Program-made: the position numbers and the translations under genes
Shown here: positions 50,683 to 60,645 of the stretch, one piece after another
Position numbering within the stretch: the first letter of the stretch is position 1
Layout of the letters: each line of letters begins with the position of its first letter
Notes under the pieces: model-generated
Databases searched by the model: none
What the model was told of the DNA's origin: nothing
What the model saw: only the letters and a program-made list of their open reading frames with translations
Assembly: GCF_020731355.1 (NCBI RefSeq)
Contig: NZ_JAJFZK010000004.1
Location: 248,001 to 312,000, forward strand
Direction of reading: 5' to 3'
DNA: 64,000 nt
DNA from: Bacillus sp. REN16
GTDB lineage: Bacteria > Bacillota > Bacilli > Bacillales > Bacillaceae_L

Positions 50683-51990
50683 ATGACAGTACAAGAATTT
50701 GAACGTTTTCAATTTCAGCCATTTATACTTGATGCTTTGAAGGAGATTAAATTTACAAAGCCAACTGAAATTCAAGAAAGATTAATTCCAAGTATTCAAC
50801 GAGGCGAAAATGCGATTGGCCAATCGCAAACAGGAACAGGTAAAACCCATGCTTATTTGTTACCCATTATCAATATGATTGACCCGGAAAGACAAGAGGT
50901 ACAAGCGGTTATTACAGCACCCACAAGGGAGCTTGCAACGCAAATCCATCAAGAGATTGGCAAAATCACTAAATTTAGTGAGGAGAATTCAATTACTGCA
51001 AAGTTATTTGTTGGTGGGACTGATAAGGCACGTGCAATTGAAAAGCTAAAAACACAGCCGCATATTGTTGTGGGAACACCGGGAAGAATTCATGATTTGG
51101 TGAAAGAACAGGCTCTTCAAGTATACAAGGCTACTCAAATCGTGGTTGATGAAGCAGACCTGATGCTTGATATGGGCTTTATCGAAGATGTTGACCAAAT
51201 TGCAGCAAGAATGCCCGAAGACCTACAAATTTTGGTGTTTTCCGCAACGATACCTGAAAAATTAAAGCCCTTTTTAAAAAAATATATGGAAAACCCTCGG
51301 TACACCCATGTTGCTCCAGAACAGGCAACAGCGGCAAAGGTCGAACATATTCTTGTTCCACTAAGACATCGAAATAAGTTAAGCTTACTAAAGTCAATGG
51401 TCGAGGCGTATAACCCATACTTGGCGATTATTTTTACAAATACGAAAAAAATGGCGGATGAAGTAGCTGATGGCCTCATCGGAAAAGGGATGAAGGTAGG
51501 AAGAATCCATGGTGACCTCCCGCCTCGTGAACGAAAAAAGGTCATGAAGCAAATAAATTCACTAGAGTATCAATATGTTGTTGCAACAGATTTAGCTGCA
51601 AGAGGGATTGACATTGATGGTGTCAGCCATGTGATCAATTATGAACTGCCTAGTGATCTTGACTTTTACATTCATAGAGTTGGCAGAACGGCAAGAGCAG
51701 GGTATTCAGGAATCGCTGCAACCATCTATGATCCGTCTGATGAAGATGCAATTGTAAGACTCGAAAAAATGGGCATTTCCTTTGTAAATATGGATCTTGA
51801 GAACGACGAATGGATGCATATTGGTGAGCGAAATAAACGAAAGGCTCGAAAAAAGGAAGTCGATGATATTGATAAGCTTGCACAAAACAAGGTGAAAAAG
51901 CCTAAAAAGGTGAAGCCAGGCTATAAGAAAAAAATGAATCAGGAAATGGAAGATTTCAAAAAGCGTCAAAGACGTTTAAAAAGAAAATAA
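50683..51990 (+). CDS. cshB: CshB, DEAD-box RNA helicase
   Basis: CshB unwinds RNA and is important for growth in the cold in Bacillus. The 435-residue protein has motif I SQTGTGKT (about residue 47), PTRELA, the DEAD motif in VDEADLMLD (about 155), SAT, and motif VI HRVGRTAR. A long Lys/Arg-rich tail (about 380-435) probably binds RNA. The ATG follows TGAGGGATCGTA. Confidence 0.94.
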   Translation: MTVQEFERFQFQPFILDALKEIKFTKPTEIQERLIPSIQRGENAIGQSQTGTGKTHAYLLPIINMIDPERQEVQAVITAPTRELATQIHQEIGKITKFSEENSITAKLFVGGTDKARAIEKLKTQPHIVVGTPGRIHDLVKEQALQVYKATQIVVDEADLMLDMGFIEDVDQIAARMPEDLQILVFSATIPEKLKPFLKKYMENPRYTHVAPEQATAAKVEHILVPLRHRNKLSLLKSMVEAYNPYLAIIFTNTKKMADEVADGLIGKGMKVGRIHGDLPPRERKKVMKQINSLEYQYVVATDLAARGIDIDGVSHVINYELPSDLDFYIHRVGRTARAGYSGIAATIYDPSDEDAIVRLEKMGISFVNMDLENDEWMHIGERNKRKARKKEVDDIDKLAQNKVKKPKKVKPGYKKKMNQEMEDFKKRQRRLKRK

Positions 51991-52048
51991 CTGAAATATA
52001 TGGTAAAATAGATTCGTGTACTGTTAAGGGGATTGGAGTGTTTTATGC

Positions 52049-52942
52049 ATGCTTAAATTAGGCTCACATGTGTCGATGAGTGGTAAAAAGATGCTTCTAG
52101 CAGCAAGTGAAGAAGCAGTGTCTTATGGCGCAAATACATTCATGATATATACAGGCGCACCGCAAAATACAAGACGTAAAAAAATAGAAGATTTAAATAT
52201 CGAGGCAGGACAAGCCCATATGAAAGAAAATGGGATTGATGAAATTGTTGTCCATGCTCCATATATTATTAATATCGGTAATACCTCAAATCCAGCAACT
52301 TTTGAACTTGGTGTAAATTTCTTGCGCTCGGAAATGGAGAGAACAGAAGCACTTGGGGCAAGCCAAATCGTCCTTCATCCTGGAGCACATGTTGGTGCTG
52401 GGGCTGAAGCAGGAATAAAGAAAATTATCGAGGGTCTAAATGAAGTTCTGACAAAAGACCACAAAGTCCAGATTGCATTAGAAACAATGGCTGGTAAAGG
52501 TTCTGAATGCGGCAGATCCTTTGAAGAAATCGCACAGATTATTGATGGTGTCACACATAATGACAAGCTGTCTGTTTGCTTTGATACATGTCATACTCAT
52601 GATGCGGGCTATGATATAGTCAATGATTTTGATGGGGTACTGGATCAATTCGATAAATTAATTGGTATTGACCGGATTAAAGTCCTTCATATTAATGACA
52701 GCAAAAATGAAAAAGGGGCAGGAAAAGACCGTCACGAAAATATAGGATATGGTAAAATTGGATTTAAGGCAATTAATTATATAGTCCATCATCCATCTCT
52801 TGAAAATGTCCCTAAAATTCTCGAAACACCGTATGTAGGGGAAGACAAAAACAATAAGAAAGCTCCATATAAGTTTGAAATTGACATGATTCGTCAGGAG
52901 TCATTTGATGAGGACTTATTGGAGAAAATAATCAATCAATAG
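52049..52942 (+). CDS. nfo: Nfo, endonuclease IV
   Basis: Nfo cuts DNA 5' to abasic sites in base-excision repair and is active in spores of Bacillus. The 297-residue TIM-barrel protein has the metal-binding signatures [10 protein letters not shown] (near residue 149), [13 protein letters not shown] (near 178) and [20 protein letters not shown] (near 215). The ATG at 52049 follows TTGGAGTG at a rather long spacing of about ten bases. Confidence 0.95.
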   Translation: MLKLGSHVSMSGKKMLLAASEEAVSYGANTFMIYTGAPQNTRRKKIEDLNIEAGQAHMKENGIDEIVVHAPYIINIGNTSNPATFELGVNFLRSEMERTEALGASQIVLHPGAHVGAGAEAGIKKIIEGLNEVLTKDHKVQIALETMAGKGSECGRSFEEIAQIIDGVTHNDKLSVCFDTCHTHDAGYDIVNDFDGVLDQFDKLIGIDRIKVLHINDSKNEKGAGKDRHENIGYGKIGFKAINYIVHHPSLENVPKILETPYVGEDKNNKKAPYKFEIDMIRQESFDEDLLEKIINQ

Positions 52943-52948
52943 ATTGAA

Positions 52949-52976
52949 AAAAGCTGTCTGTGTCGACAGCTTTTTT
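52949..52976. terminator. Two-way terminator between nfo and yqfT
   Basis: AAAAGCTGTC/GACAGCTTTT (6-base loop) has A-runs before and T-runs after, so it can serve both converging genes. Confidence 0.92.
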
Positions 52977-53233
52977 CAACTCGTAAATTTGATAAATAGT
53001 TGGTTTAGTTTTCTGGCAACGTCAGGACTCGTTATCTGGGCAATTTCTCTTAATAATTGATTTTTTTCATCAGGATTAAAGATATTAATATGTTTCTTTT
53101 TGCGAATCAACTTTAACACATTTGTTGCTTGCGCTTTGGTTACATCTATATCATATTGTTTTCCATATTTTATTAAGTCATCTGGTGTTAAAGTTTTTAA
53201 TTTTTGGTTTACGATTTGCTGATAAATATTCAT
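52976..53233 (-). CDS. yqfT: YqfT (DUF2624 family) small protein
   Basis: This 85-residue helical, Lys-rich protein starts MNIYQQIVNQKLKTLTPDDL. Family and position (between nfo and yqfU, on the opposite strand) match B. subtilis yqfT. I chose the ATG at 53233, which follows AAGGTGAAG; a longer frame begins at 53257 inside that site. Function is unknown. Confidence 0.87.
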   Translation of the reverse strand: MNIYQQIVNQKLKTLTPDDLIKYGKQYDIDVTKAQATNVLKLIRKKKHINIFNPDEKNQLLREIAQITSPDVARKLNQLFIKFTS

Positions 53234-53338
53234 CTTGATAATCTTCACCTTCCTCACGTTAGTTTATTTCAACACGAAAAGGTGTGTGCATAAAACAAAT
53301 CAAGAAAAGCCAATACTTTTTCGAATTGGAGTGATGGG

Positions 53339-54208
53339 ATGAACAGAGTGCATAAAAAGGAAAGCGTTTCACGCATTATATTTCGCATGATTATGATTTT
53401 GGTTGGAGCGACTTTTGCCGCCACCTCAATTGAACTTTTCTTAATTCCAAATAAAATTATCGATGGTGGAATCATCGGCATTTCATTAATTGTAGATTAT
53501 TTAACTCCTACCTATATTACCTTTGGTTTTCTAGTTGTTATTTTTAATTTACCGTTTATGTTTTCAGGGTATAAACAAATTGGCAAAACCTTTATGTGGT
53601 CCAGTATCCTTGGAATTGTAGCTTTGGCAATCATAGAAACTTTACTTCACTATGTAAAACCATTTGATATTGAACCCATTCTTGCAGCCGTATTTGGGGG
53701 TCTTCTTCTTGGTACAGGTGTCGGACTTGTCATTCGTAACGGCGGCTCAATGGACGGAACAGAAATTTTATCGATTATTTTAACCAAAAAACTGCCGTTT
53801 TCTGTTGGTGAATTTGTAATGTTTATCAATATCTTCATTTTTGCATTGGCAGGATTTGTTTTTGGTATTGAATCAGCCATGTATTCTGTCTTAGCCTATT
53901 ACATTGCGTTTAAAACAATTGATACGGTCGTTGAAGGGCTAGATGAAACGAAGGCAGCGATTATCGTTTCTGAGCAATTTGATGATATATCAGATGCCAT
54001 TCTTCATCGTCTTGGTCGTGGGACGACGAAGCTAAAAGGCAGAGGAGGATATACGGACGAAGAGAAGGAAGTTGTTTACGTAGTTGTCACAAGACTTGAG
54101 GTAACAAAACTTAAAGGAATTATACAGGAAATTGATCCAAATGCCTTTATAACCATTATGGATACCCATGAGGTAAAAGGAGGCCGCTTTAAATCCGCGG
54201 TCCATTAA
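53339..54208 (+). CDS. yqfU: YitT family membrane protein (YqfU)
   Basis: The 289-residue protein has an N-terminal membrane domain of five or six helices (about residues 13-200) with GGIIGISLI and [14 protein letters not shown] cytoplasmic DUF2179 domain (about 205-285), predicted to be regulatory, follows. Family members are of unknown substrate. The ATG at 53339 follows TTGGAGTGATGGG. Confidence 0.88.
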   Translation: MNRVHKKESVSRIIFRMIMILVGATFAATSIELFLIPNKIIDGGIIGISLIVDYLTPTYITFGFLVVIFNLPFMFSGYKQIGKTFMWSSILGIVALAIIETLLHYVKPFDIEPILAAVFGGLLLGTGVGLVIRNGGSMDGTEILSIILTKKLPFSVGEFVMFINIFIFALAGFVFGIESAMYSVLAYYIAFKTIDTVVEGLDETKAAIIVSEQFDDISDAILHRLGRGTTKLKGRGGYTDEEKEVVYVVVTRLEVTKLKGIIQEIDPNAFITIMDTHEVKGGRFKSAVH

Positions 54209-54236
54209 TGGAGAGTAGATTAACACTTTTTCAAAA

Positions 54237-54263
54237 AGTTCTGTTTAACAAACGGGTTTTTTA
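54237..54263 (+). terminator. Weak terminator after yqfU
   Basis: TTCTGTTT/AAACGGG (with G-T pairs, 3-base loop) is followed by TTTTTT. Confidence 0.5.
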
Positions 54264-54290
54264 AAAATGAGTTAATCTTTTTTGATTATC

Positions 54291-54319
54291 TTTACTTTAT
54301 TAAAATCATCCTGTATACT
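54291..54319 (+). promoter_or_regulatory. Promoter of the zinc-uptake operon
   Basis: TTTACT at 54291-54296 and TATACT at 54314-54319, with an extended TG, are 17 bases apart, directly before the Zur-box-like site. Confidence 0.6.
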
Positions 54320-54329
54320 TCATAAAGTA

Positions 54330-54348
54330 TAAATCGGAATGATTCTTA
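54330..54348 (+). promoter_or_regulatory. Zur-box-like operator
   Basis: TAAATCGGAATGATTCTTA resembles the Bacillus Zur box (TCGTAATnATTACGA core), with an intact left half and a weaker right half. It lies just after the -10 of an operon that ends with a Fur-family gene next to zinc ABC genes. Confidence 0.65.
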
Positions 54349-54389
54349 ATAAGATGGAAATAAACAATTATAATAAATGTGGTGATAAC

Positions 54390-55163
54390 TTGACTCAGTC
54401 AAATTCGGTATTAACGATTAAGGAGCTTTCCTTTCGATATGATGAACAATCAGTATTAGAAAACATCAATTTAGTTGTCCCTCGAGGCTCCTTCTTAGCA
54501 ATTGTTGGACCTAATGGCTCCGGTAAAACGACATTGTTAAAAAGTATCCTAGGACTTGTAAAACTTCAAAAAGGGTCGATTGAGTTATTTGGAACCCCCA
54601 TTTCAAATTTTAAAGATTGGCCGAAAATTGGATTTGTCTCGCAAAAAGCTAATAGTTTTAACTCGGGATTTCCGGCAACAGTATTTGAAGTTGTTTCGAG
54701 CGGATTGACAGCAAAGCTTGGATTGTTTCATTTTTTCAAACATGAACACAAGGAAAAAGTAATAGAAGCTCTTCGATCCGTAGGTATGGAGCGATTTTTG
54801 TATCGAAACATTGGCGAACTTTCGGGAGGACAACAACAGCGTGTCTTCATCGCAAGGTCACTTGTAAGTGAACCGGAACTTCTAATCCTTGATGAACCGA
54901 CTGTTGGCGTTGATGCAGAGACGGTTCAAACTTTTTATCATATGCTCGAAGATATTAATAAGAATAAGGGGATTACATTGATATTAGTTACCCATGATGT
55001 TGGGACAGTTTCAGAAAAGGTATCCCATGTTGCATGTTTAAATAAGGAACTTCACTTTCATGGAAGTGCAAAAGAATTTGAACATCTTCATGATCAGGAT
55101 TTATCCCAATTTTATGGACATTCACTTCAAGTAATTACTCATGACCATAATCACGGAAGGTGA
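54390..55163 (+). CDS. znuC: ZnuC-type zinc ABC transporter ATP-binding protein
   Basis: This is the ATPase of a high-affinity zinc (or manganese) importer. The 257-residue protein has Walker A VGPNGSGKT near residue 43, the signature LSGGQQQR near 142 and Walker B LLILDEPTVG near 165. I chose the TTG at 54390, preceded by GTGGTGATAA; the ATG at 54339 lies within the Zur-box-like site. The separate substrate-binding protein is not in this operon. Confidence 0.88.
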   Translation: MTQSNSVLTIKELSFRYDEQSVLENINLVVPRGSFLAIVGPNGSGKTTLLKSILGLVKLQKGSIELFGTPISNFKDWPKIGFVSQKANSFNSGFPATVFEVVSSGLTAKLGLFHFFKHEHKEKVIEALRSVGMERFLYRNIGELSGGQQQRVFIARSLVSEPELLILDEPTVGVDAETVQTFYHMLEDINKNKGITLILVTHDVGTVSEKVSHVACLNKELHFHGSAKEFEHLHDQDLSQFYGHSLQVITHDHNHGR

Positions 55164-55167
55164 AACG

Positions 55168-56010
55168 ATGCTCTCGGATATTTTTCAATATGAATTTTTA
55201 CAAAATGCATTCCTTAGTGGCTTGCTGATCGGATTGATTGCACCATTGCTGGGTGTTTTTATAGTTGTAAGACGACTGTCACTTATTGCTGATGCCTTAA
55301 GCCATGTGACCCTGGGAGGTATTGCGGCTAGTCTGTTACTTGAAAAGAAGCTTGGTTTAGCTGGGCCAATCAATCCAATATACATGGGAATGACTTTTTC
55401 CGTTATTGGTTCGCTTTTTATTGAACGCTTAAGAACGGTGTATAAGCATTATCAAGAGCTGGCAATCCCGATCATTTTATCGGGTGGAATAGGTTTAAGT
55501 GTGATTTTTATTTCCCTTGCTGATGGTTTTAATACCGATCTGTTTAATTATTTGTTCGGCAGTGTAAGTGCAATAAGTCGAGCTGATTTATGGACTGTCC
55601 TTGGGATTACGGTACTTGTTATTTTAATCGTCCTGATCCTATATAAGGAATTATTTCTTTTATCATTTGATGAAGAGCATGCAGCGGTTTCTGGGATCAA
55701 TGCAAAAACCATTCATTTCATTTTTATTGTCACAGTTGCATTAGTGATTGCTGCTTCAATGAGAATTGTCGGGATTTTATTAGTATCGTCTCTAATGACA
55801 TTACCAGTTGCAGCAGCGATTCGGATTGCAAAAGGCTTTAAGCAAACGATTATTCTTTCTGTTGTGTTTGGTGAATTAGCTGTCATTTTTGGGTTAGTGC
55901 TTTCTTATTACCTTGATTTGGCTCCCGGAGGAACGATCGTAGTATTATCCATTGTGATACTTTTAGGTGCAATAAGTTGGAAAAAATGGTGGAAAGGAAG
56001 AATAGCATGA
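55168..56010 (+). CDS. znuB: ZnuB-type zinc ABC transporter permease
   Basis: The 280-residue protein is an ABC-3 family permease with about eight membrane helices and the typical [17 protein letters not shown] segment near residue 37. It begins four bases after znuC (ribosome site GGAAGGTGAAACG) and overlaps zur by four bases (ATGA). With ZnuC it forms the metal importer; zinc is inferred from the Fur-family neighbour. Confidence 0.92.
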   Translation: MLSDIFQYEFLQNAFLSGLLIGLIAPLLGVFIVVRRLSLIADALSHVTLGGIAASLLLEKKLGLAGPINPIYMGMTFSVIGSLFIERLRTVYKHYQELAIPIILSGGIGLSVIFISLADGFNTDLFNYLFGSVSAISRADLWTVLGITVLVILIVLILYKELFLLSFDEEHAAVSGINAKTIHFIFIVTVALVIAASMRIVGILLVSSLMTLPVAAAIRIAKGFKQTIILSVVFGELAVIFGLVLSYYLDLAPGGTIVVLSIVILLGAISWKKWWKGRIA

Positions 56011-56420
56011 ATGTTTCTGAAGCGATTCAATTAATGAAGGAAAAAGGATTTAAACATACTGATAAAAGACAGGAAATGCTTGAATTATTTTCTGTTTCTG
56101 ATAAATACTTAACCGCAAAGGATGTTTTGGACGGATTAAAGACAAACTATCCTGGATTAAGCTTCGATACAATTTATCGTAATCTTTCTTTATTTGCGGA
56201 TCTTGGCATTTTGGAAACGACGGAACTTTCAGGTGAAAAACATTTCCGCTTTACTTGTGGCGGTACGCACCATCATCACCATTTTATTTGTCTGGAATGT
56301 GGAAAAACTAAGGAAATTGAATCCTGTCCAATGGATAAAATCGTCGACACTTTACCCGGTTATGATGTAACTGGTCATAAATTTGAAATTTATGGATCAT
56401 GTCCGGAATGCAGGATTTAG
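56007..56420 (+). CDS. zur: Zur, Fur-family zinc-uptake repressor
   Basis: The 137-residue regulator has an N-terminal winged helix (about residues 10-80) and a His-rich metal region (residues 88-92). The structural zinc site is C95-x2-C98 with C132-x2-C135. It is the last gene of znuC-znuB-zur and probably represses its own operon when zinc is ample. PerR and Fur are alternatives, but the operon and the position (yqfV in B. subtilis is zur) favour Zur. Confidence 0.92.
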   Translation: MNVSEAIQLMKEKGFKHTDKRQEMLELFSVSDKYLTAKDVLDGLKTNYPGLSFDTIYRNLSLFADLGILETTELSGEKHFRFTCGGTHHHHHFICLECGKTKEIESCPMDKIVDTLPGYDVTGHKFEIYGSCPECRI

Positions 56421-56533
56421 GAACTCGGTTTTAAGTTTATTGGTTCCAAAGTAAATGATTAACAATCATAATTCCTGCTTTCCTAACTCATACTATAAAT
56501 GCTCCTTACCCATAAGGAAAGCGAGGGATAAGC

Positions 56534-56917
56534 ATGGCAGAAGATAAAGACGTAAGAAATTATCGTGACGATAATGATTTTGATTACTACGTTGACCCTA
56601 ACATAGGTGCAAATGCTGACTCAAGCTATAATGAGGAAACGGCGGCAGAGGTTGCCCCTCCGATCAATTATGGAACCACTAGGCGTGAGACAGATCGTGA
56701 TCATACGGTGGATAGAGCAGGTGGAGCAGGTTTAGGCTGGCTCGCTCTAGCTTTATCAATTATTTCGTTATTTGTAATGCCTGTCATATTAGGAGCAGCA
56801 GGTATTATTATTGGATTCATTGCACGCAGACGTGGAGCAACTGGTTTAGGAGCATGGGCAATCGGAATCGGTGCTGTATCGATAATCGTCGGCATCTTCA
56901 TTCTCCCATTTTTTTAA
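56534..56917 (+). CDS. yqfX: YqfX-like DUF4190-type membrane protein
   Basis: The 127-residue protein has an acidic, Asp/Asn-rich N-terminal half and two membrane helices (about residues 70-98 and 104-126) separated by the basic loop ARRRGATG. It resembles DUF4190 proteins and lies at the yqfX position between zur and ispG. The ATG follows AAAGCGAGGGATAAGC. Function is unknown. Confidence 0.82.
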   Translation: MAEDKDVRNYRDDNDFDYYVDPNIGANADSSYNEETAAEVAPPINYGTTRRETDRDHTVDRAGGAGLGWLALALSIISLFVMPVILGAAGIIIGFIARRRGATGLGAWAIGIGAVSIIVGIFILPFF

Positions 56918-56940
56918 CGATTAAAAAATAATAAAAATAG

Positions 56941-56971
56941 GCCCGGCACATACAGTGTCGGGCTTGTTTTT
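56941..56971. terminator. Terminator between yqfX and ispG
   Basis: GCCCGGCAC/GTGTCGGGC (9 bp with one G-T pair, 5-base loop) is followed by TTGTTTTTAT; on the minus strand TATTTTTATT follows. Confidence 0.88.
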
Positions 56972-56980
56972 ATCTTATTG

Positions 56981-58081
56981 TTATTTCTGCTCAGCAGCTT
57001 GTTTTGCGAAGTATTCCTCAGCAAGCTTGTCGATTTCTTTTTTTAATTCATCTACCATAGTTGCCTCAGGTACTTTTCGAACGGTTTTACCATGGCGGAA
57101 CAGCAAGCCTTCACCTCGTGCACCAGCAATCCCGATATCTGCTTCTTTTGCTTCTCCAGGGCCGTTTACAGCACAGCCTAACACTGAAACCTTGATAGGT
57201 GCTTTAATATTTGCAATATACTCTTCAACTTCATTTGCAATTTTAATGAGGTCAATTTCAATTCTTCCACATGTTGGACATGAAATGAGTGTTGCTGCAT
57301 TGGATATTAACCCAAATGATTTTAACAATTCACGTGCAACCTTTACTTCCTCAACAGGGTCCGCACTTAGTGAGACACGAAGTGTATTTCCGATGCCCTT
57401 ACTTAAGATTGCACCTAAACCAGCCGCACTCTTCACTGTTCCAGAAAATAGTGTCCCAGATTCAGTAATACCTAAGTGTAATGGGTAATCAAACGCCTTT
57501 GCTGCTTTTTCATATGCTTCAATTGCAAGTTCTACGGTAGAAGCCTTCATTGACACGATAATATCATGAAAATCGAGATCTTCTAAGATTTTAATATGGT
57601 GTAATGCACTCTCAACCATACCGTCTGCAGTTGGGTAACCATACTTATCAAGGATGCGCTTTTCTAATGATCCCGCGTTTACTCCGATACGAATTGGAAT
57701 TCCTTTTTCCTTCGCTGCTTTTACAACAGCTTCAACCTTTTCTTTACGACCGATATTACCTGGGTTAATCCGAATTTTATCGGCCCCTCCCTCAATCGCT
57801 TTTAAGGCTAATTTATAATCGAAATGTATATCAACTACAAGCGGAATTGAAATTCTTTTTTTTATTTCTGAAATTGCGTTTGCTGCACGCTCATCAGGAC
57901 ATGCTACACGAACAATTTGGCATCCTGCTTCTTGAAGACGTTTGATTTCTGCAACAGTTGCATCAACGTCATGTGTCTTAGTAGTGGTCATACTTTGAAT
58001 AATGACTTCATTATTACCACCAATCGTTAAATTACCAACCTTTACAGGACGTGTTTTTGTACGATGGATGATTTCACTCAC
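56981..58081 (-). CDS. ispG: IspG (GcpE), HMBPP synthase
   Basis: IspG converts methylerythritol cyclodiphosphate to HMBPP, the step before IspH. The 366-residue protein has an N-terminal TIM-barrel and a C-terminal iron-sulfur domain with cysteines in SCPTCGR and [10 protein letters not shown] chose the GTG at 58081 after AAAGGAGCGAT. A longer frame starting at 58105 includes this ribosome site. A family C element ends 20 bases upstream, in the same direction. Confidence 0.94.
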   Translation of the reverse strand: MSEIIHRTKTRPVKVGNLTIGGNNEVIIQSMTTTKTHDVDATVAEIKRLQEAGCQIVRVACPDERAANAISEIKKRISIPLVVDIHFDYKLALKAIEGGADKIRINPGNIGRKEKVEAVVKAAKEKGIPIRIGVNAGSLEKRILDKYGYPTADGMVESALHHIKILEDLDFHDIIVSMKASTVELAIEAYEKAAKAFDYPLHLGITESGTLFSGTVKSAAGLGAILSKGIGNTLRVSLSADPVEEVKVARELLKSFGLISNAATLISCPTCGRIEIDLIKIANEVEEYIANIKAPIKVSVLGCAVNGPGEAKEADIGIAGARGEGLLFRHGKTVRKVPEATMVDELKKEIDKLAEEYFAKQAAEQK

Positions 58082-58100
58082 GAATATCGCTCCTTTAAAA

Positions 58101-58221
58101 ATCAAATGCGCCCTGGCGTATTTGCGCCCAGATTTTTTCGAGCAAGCTCGAAAAAATTCCTTTAAAAATCTGTGGCATCCGCCGGAGGCTTACTTTATTC
58201 TGTCAGTTTTGCAGAATAAAG
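58101..58221 (-). repeat. Family C structured element, copy 3 (upstream of ispG)
   Basis: On the minus strand the outer stem CTTTATTCTG/CAGAATAAAG (10 bp, 9-base loop) is followed, after TAA, by GCCTCCGGCGGATGCC. The CAGATTTTT...AAAAATCTG hairpin tipped by CGAG/CTCG and the CAAATACGCC/GGCGCATTTG hairpin come next. It abuts the ispG ribosome site. Confidence 0.82.
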
Positions 58222-58338
58222 ATAAAGCTTTTTAATCACTTATATAAGAGTAATCCTTTATTAGAAAAATATCTAGTCTAAAGAATCATTTACCTGCCTA
58301 TTTTACAGTTGAAACAAAAAATTGACAAGAAAAGCTTG

Positions 58339-58674
58339 TTATTCATTTGTATATAGGGGGAATTTATAGGTTTTTCCAATCTGAAGAAGCTCGGCTTTAC
58401 TATCAGGGTTAAGCTCTTCAAAATCCTTAATTACCGATTCAATAGAAGTGATCTTCTGCCCTTCATTCATTTTTTCAACGATTGATAGCAGCGTGTCACC
58501 TGGTTTTACTGTGAGTTCCTTATATGGATCACTTGGGTGGGGAGCAACGACTTCTGTTCCTGCTATTACCTCTACCGCTTCATTTTTTGCAACTGGTAGA
58601 GTTCCAATTTTTACATCGTAATAAATAATATATAAAATAAATGCAATTGCTAGAAATGTGAAGAATCGTTTCAT
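58339..58674 (-). CDS. yqfZ: YqfZ-like LysM domain protein
   Basis: The 111-residue protein has an N-terminal membrane helix or signal anchor (about residues 2-19) and a C-terminal LysM-type peptidoglycan-binding domain (about 56-105, VKPGDTLLSIVEKMN). I chose the ATG at 58674, eight bases after ATGGAGG; the in-frame ATG at 58689 is part of that site. Its place upstream of ispG matches B. subtilis yqfZ, a sporulation-associated gene. Confidence 0.85.
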   Translation of the reverse strand: MKRFFTFLAIAFILYIIYYDVKIGTLPVAKNEAVEVIAGTEVVAPHPSDPYKELTVKPGDTLLSIVEKMNEGQKITSIESVIKDFEELNPDSKAELLQIGKTYKFPLYTNE

Positions 58675-58943
58675 ATCTAAAACCTCCATTAGGTCTATTT
58701 AATACAGAATATGCGTGGCTCACCTTAATATTCCATAATTAATAGAATGGGGAAAAATTTAATAGGGTAGCTAGAAATGCATACTTTTACGCGGGGAGTA
58801 AAAAATATAATTACGAGATAGAAAAGAGTCTAATGTTACAGGTTTGTAAATTTACTTTATATTACCTTTACATAAAAAATAGACTGCGTTACTATTTTTA
58901 ATGGGTTTGCTTACAAATTTAAAAAATAGTAGGAGTTGTCATA

Positions 58944-60578
58944 GTGGAATTAGACGTTCAGAGTATGATATTTCAGTTTATAGGTGGTCTCGGTATCTTT
59001 CTTTTTGGTATCAAGTATATGGGGGATGGCCTGCAAAAGTCCGCGGGTGATAAACTGAGGGATATTTTAGATAAGTTTACAACCAATCCATTCATGGGTG
59101 TTCTTGCAGGTGTTTTTGTAACATGTTTAATCCAAAGCAGTTCGGGAACAACAGTTATCGTCGTAGGGCTGGTTAGTGCTGGTTTTATGACTTTACGACA
59201 AGCAATCGGTGTTATCATGGGAGCAAATATCGGAACAACAATTACCGCATTCATTATTGGTATTAAAATTTCCGATTACGCACTCCCAATTATCGCTGTC
59301 GGGGCAATATTACTATTTTTCTTTAAAAATAAGAGGGTACATAATTTTGGACAAATTGTCTTTGGGTTCGGATCACTTTTCTTAGGTTTAGAGTTAATGG
59401 GAGATGGAATGAAACCTCTCCGTACCCTAGAAACATTCCATGATTTAACTGTTAGTATGAGTTCAAGCCCTATTTTAGGAGTTGTTATAGGTACAGTATT
59501 TACTGTCGTTGTACAAAGTTCGAGTGCTACAATTGGAATATTACAGGGATTATTCGGTGAAGGTTTATTGGAACTTAAGGCGGCTATTCCAGTTTTATTT
59601 GGGGATAATATCGGAACAACCATTACTGCTGTATTGGCCTCAATTGGAGCATCTGTTGCAGCTAAACGAGCAGCGTTTACACATGTTCTCTTTAATATTA
59701 TTGGATCAATACTTTTTTTGTTGTTCCTTGGACCGTTTACAAAGTTAATAGGATATTTACAAACGACATTACATTTAAATCCTGAAATGACAATTGCATT
59801 TGCTCATGGTACGTTTAATGTGACAAATACAATAATTCAGTTCCCATTCATTGCCGTTTTAGCATTTATTGTAACAAAGCTAATTCCTGGTGAAGATTCG
59901 ATTATTGAATATAAGGCGAAACACTTAGACCCTGTTTTTATTCAACAATCACCAGCTATTGCATTAGGTCAGGCAAGAGAAGAAGTTGTTCGAATGGGTG
60001 AATTTGCTGTTAAAGGGCTAGAAGAATCCAACACCTATCTTAATCAAAAATCGCAGAAGTTTTCGGATACTGCACTACAAATTGAAGATGCGATTAATAA
60101 TCTTGATAAAAAAATTACGGATTATTTAGTGAAAATTTCATCAAGATCGCTTTCACCTCAAGAATCTGCACTACACTCATTGCTTGTAAACTCTTGCCGT
60201 GACATCGAAAGAATTGGGGATCACTTCGAAAACGTTGTGGAATTGGTTGACTATCAAATTTCAAACAAAGTGAAGTTAACCGAAGGGGCCATGGAAGATT
60301 TAAATGAAATGTTTAAATTAACTACTGATACTGTAAGTGAGGCCATTCAATGCCTTCAGAAGAATGATCGTACTGTTGCAATAGATGTCGTCAAACAAGA
60401 GGAAAAAATCGATTCGATGGAGCGTTCATTACGAAAAAAACATATTCTACGTTTAACTGAAGGAAAATGCAGTGGTCAAGCAGGTATCGTATTTGTTGAC
60501 ATTATTAGTAATTTAGAGCGAATCGGCGACCACGCTGTAAATATTGCTGAAGCCGTTCTAGGCGAAACACATCTTTAA
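58944..60578 (+). CDS. Na/Pi cotransporter with PhoU-like domain
   Basis: The 544-residue protein has the two-repeat Na/Pi cotransporter domain (QSSSGTTVIVVG near residue 66 and VQSSSATIGIL near 190, about nine helices to residue 310). A C-terminal PhoU-like helical domain (about 345-540) with DIERIGDHFENVVE and LERIGDHAVNIAE follows. The start is a GTG at 58944 after AGTAGGAGTTGTC. It is the longer NptA/YjbB-type architecture, unlike the shorter protein at 21754. It is absent from this place in B. subtilis, as far as I recall. Confidence 0.9.
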   Translation: MELDVQSMIFQFIGGLGIFLFGIKYMGDGLQKSAGDKLRDILDKFTTNPFMGVLAGVFVTCLIQSSSGTTVIVVGLVSAGFMTLRQAIGVIMGANIGTTITAFIIGIKISDYALPIIAVGAILLFFFKNKRVHNFGQIVFGFGSLFLGLELMGDGMKPLRTLETFHDLTVSMSSSPILGVVIGTVFTVVVQSSSATIGILQGLFGEGLLELKAAIPVLFGDNIGTTITAVLASIGASVAAKRAAFTHVLFNIIGSILFLLFLGPFTKLIGYLQTTLHLNPEMTIAFAHGTFNVTNTIIQFPFIAVLAFIVTKLIPGEDSIIEYKAKHLDPVFIQQSPAIALGQAREEVVRMGEFAVKGLEESNTYLNQKSQKFSDTALQIEDAINNLDKKITDYLVKISSRSLSPQESALHSLLVNSCRDIERIGDHFENVVELVDYQISNKVKLTEGAMEDLNEMFKLTTDTVSEAIQCLQKNDRTVAIDVVKQEEKIDSMERSLRKKHILRLTEGKCSGQAGIVFVDIISNLERIGDHAVNIAEAVLGETHL

Positions 60579-60592
60579 TATTCTAAAACATG

Positions 60593-60632
60593 AAATACAA
60601 GGCAAATTTCAATGCCTTGTATTTTTTTGAAG
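60593..60632 (+). terminator. Terminator after the Na/Pi-PhoU gene
   Basis: AAATACAAGGCA/TGCCTTGTATTT (12 bp, 8-base loop) is followed by TTTT. Confidence 0.93.
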
Positions 60633-60645
60633 GGAGGTAAGCAAA

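Noticed and set aside
54339-54389. N-terminal extension of ZnuC from the ATG at 54339
   Set aside because: It overlaps the Zur-box-like site and has no ribosome site; the TTG at 54390 is better placed.
56955-57488. 177-codon plus-strand frame antisense to ispG
   Set aside because: It is a shadow frame over a conserved gene; it starts in the terminator region and has no credible ribosome site.
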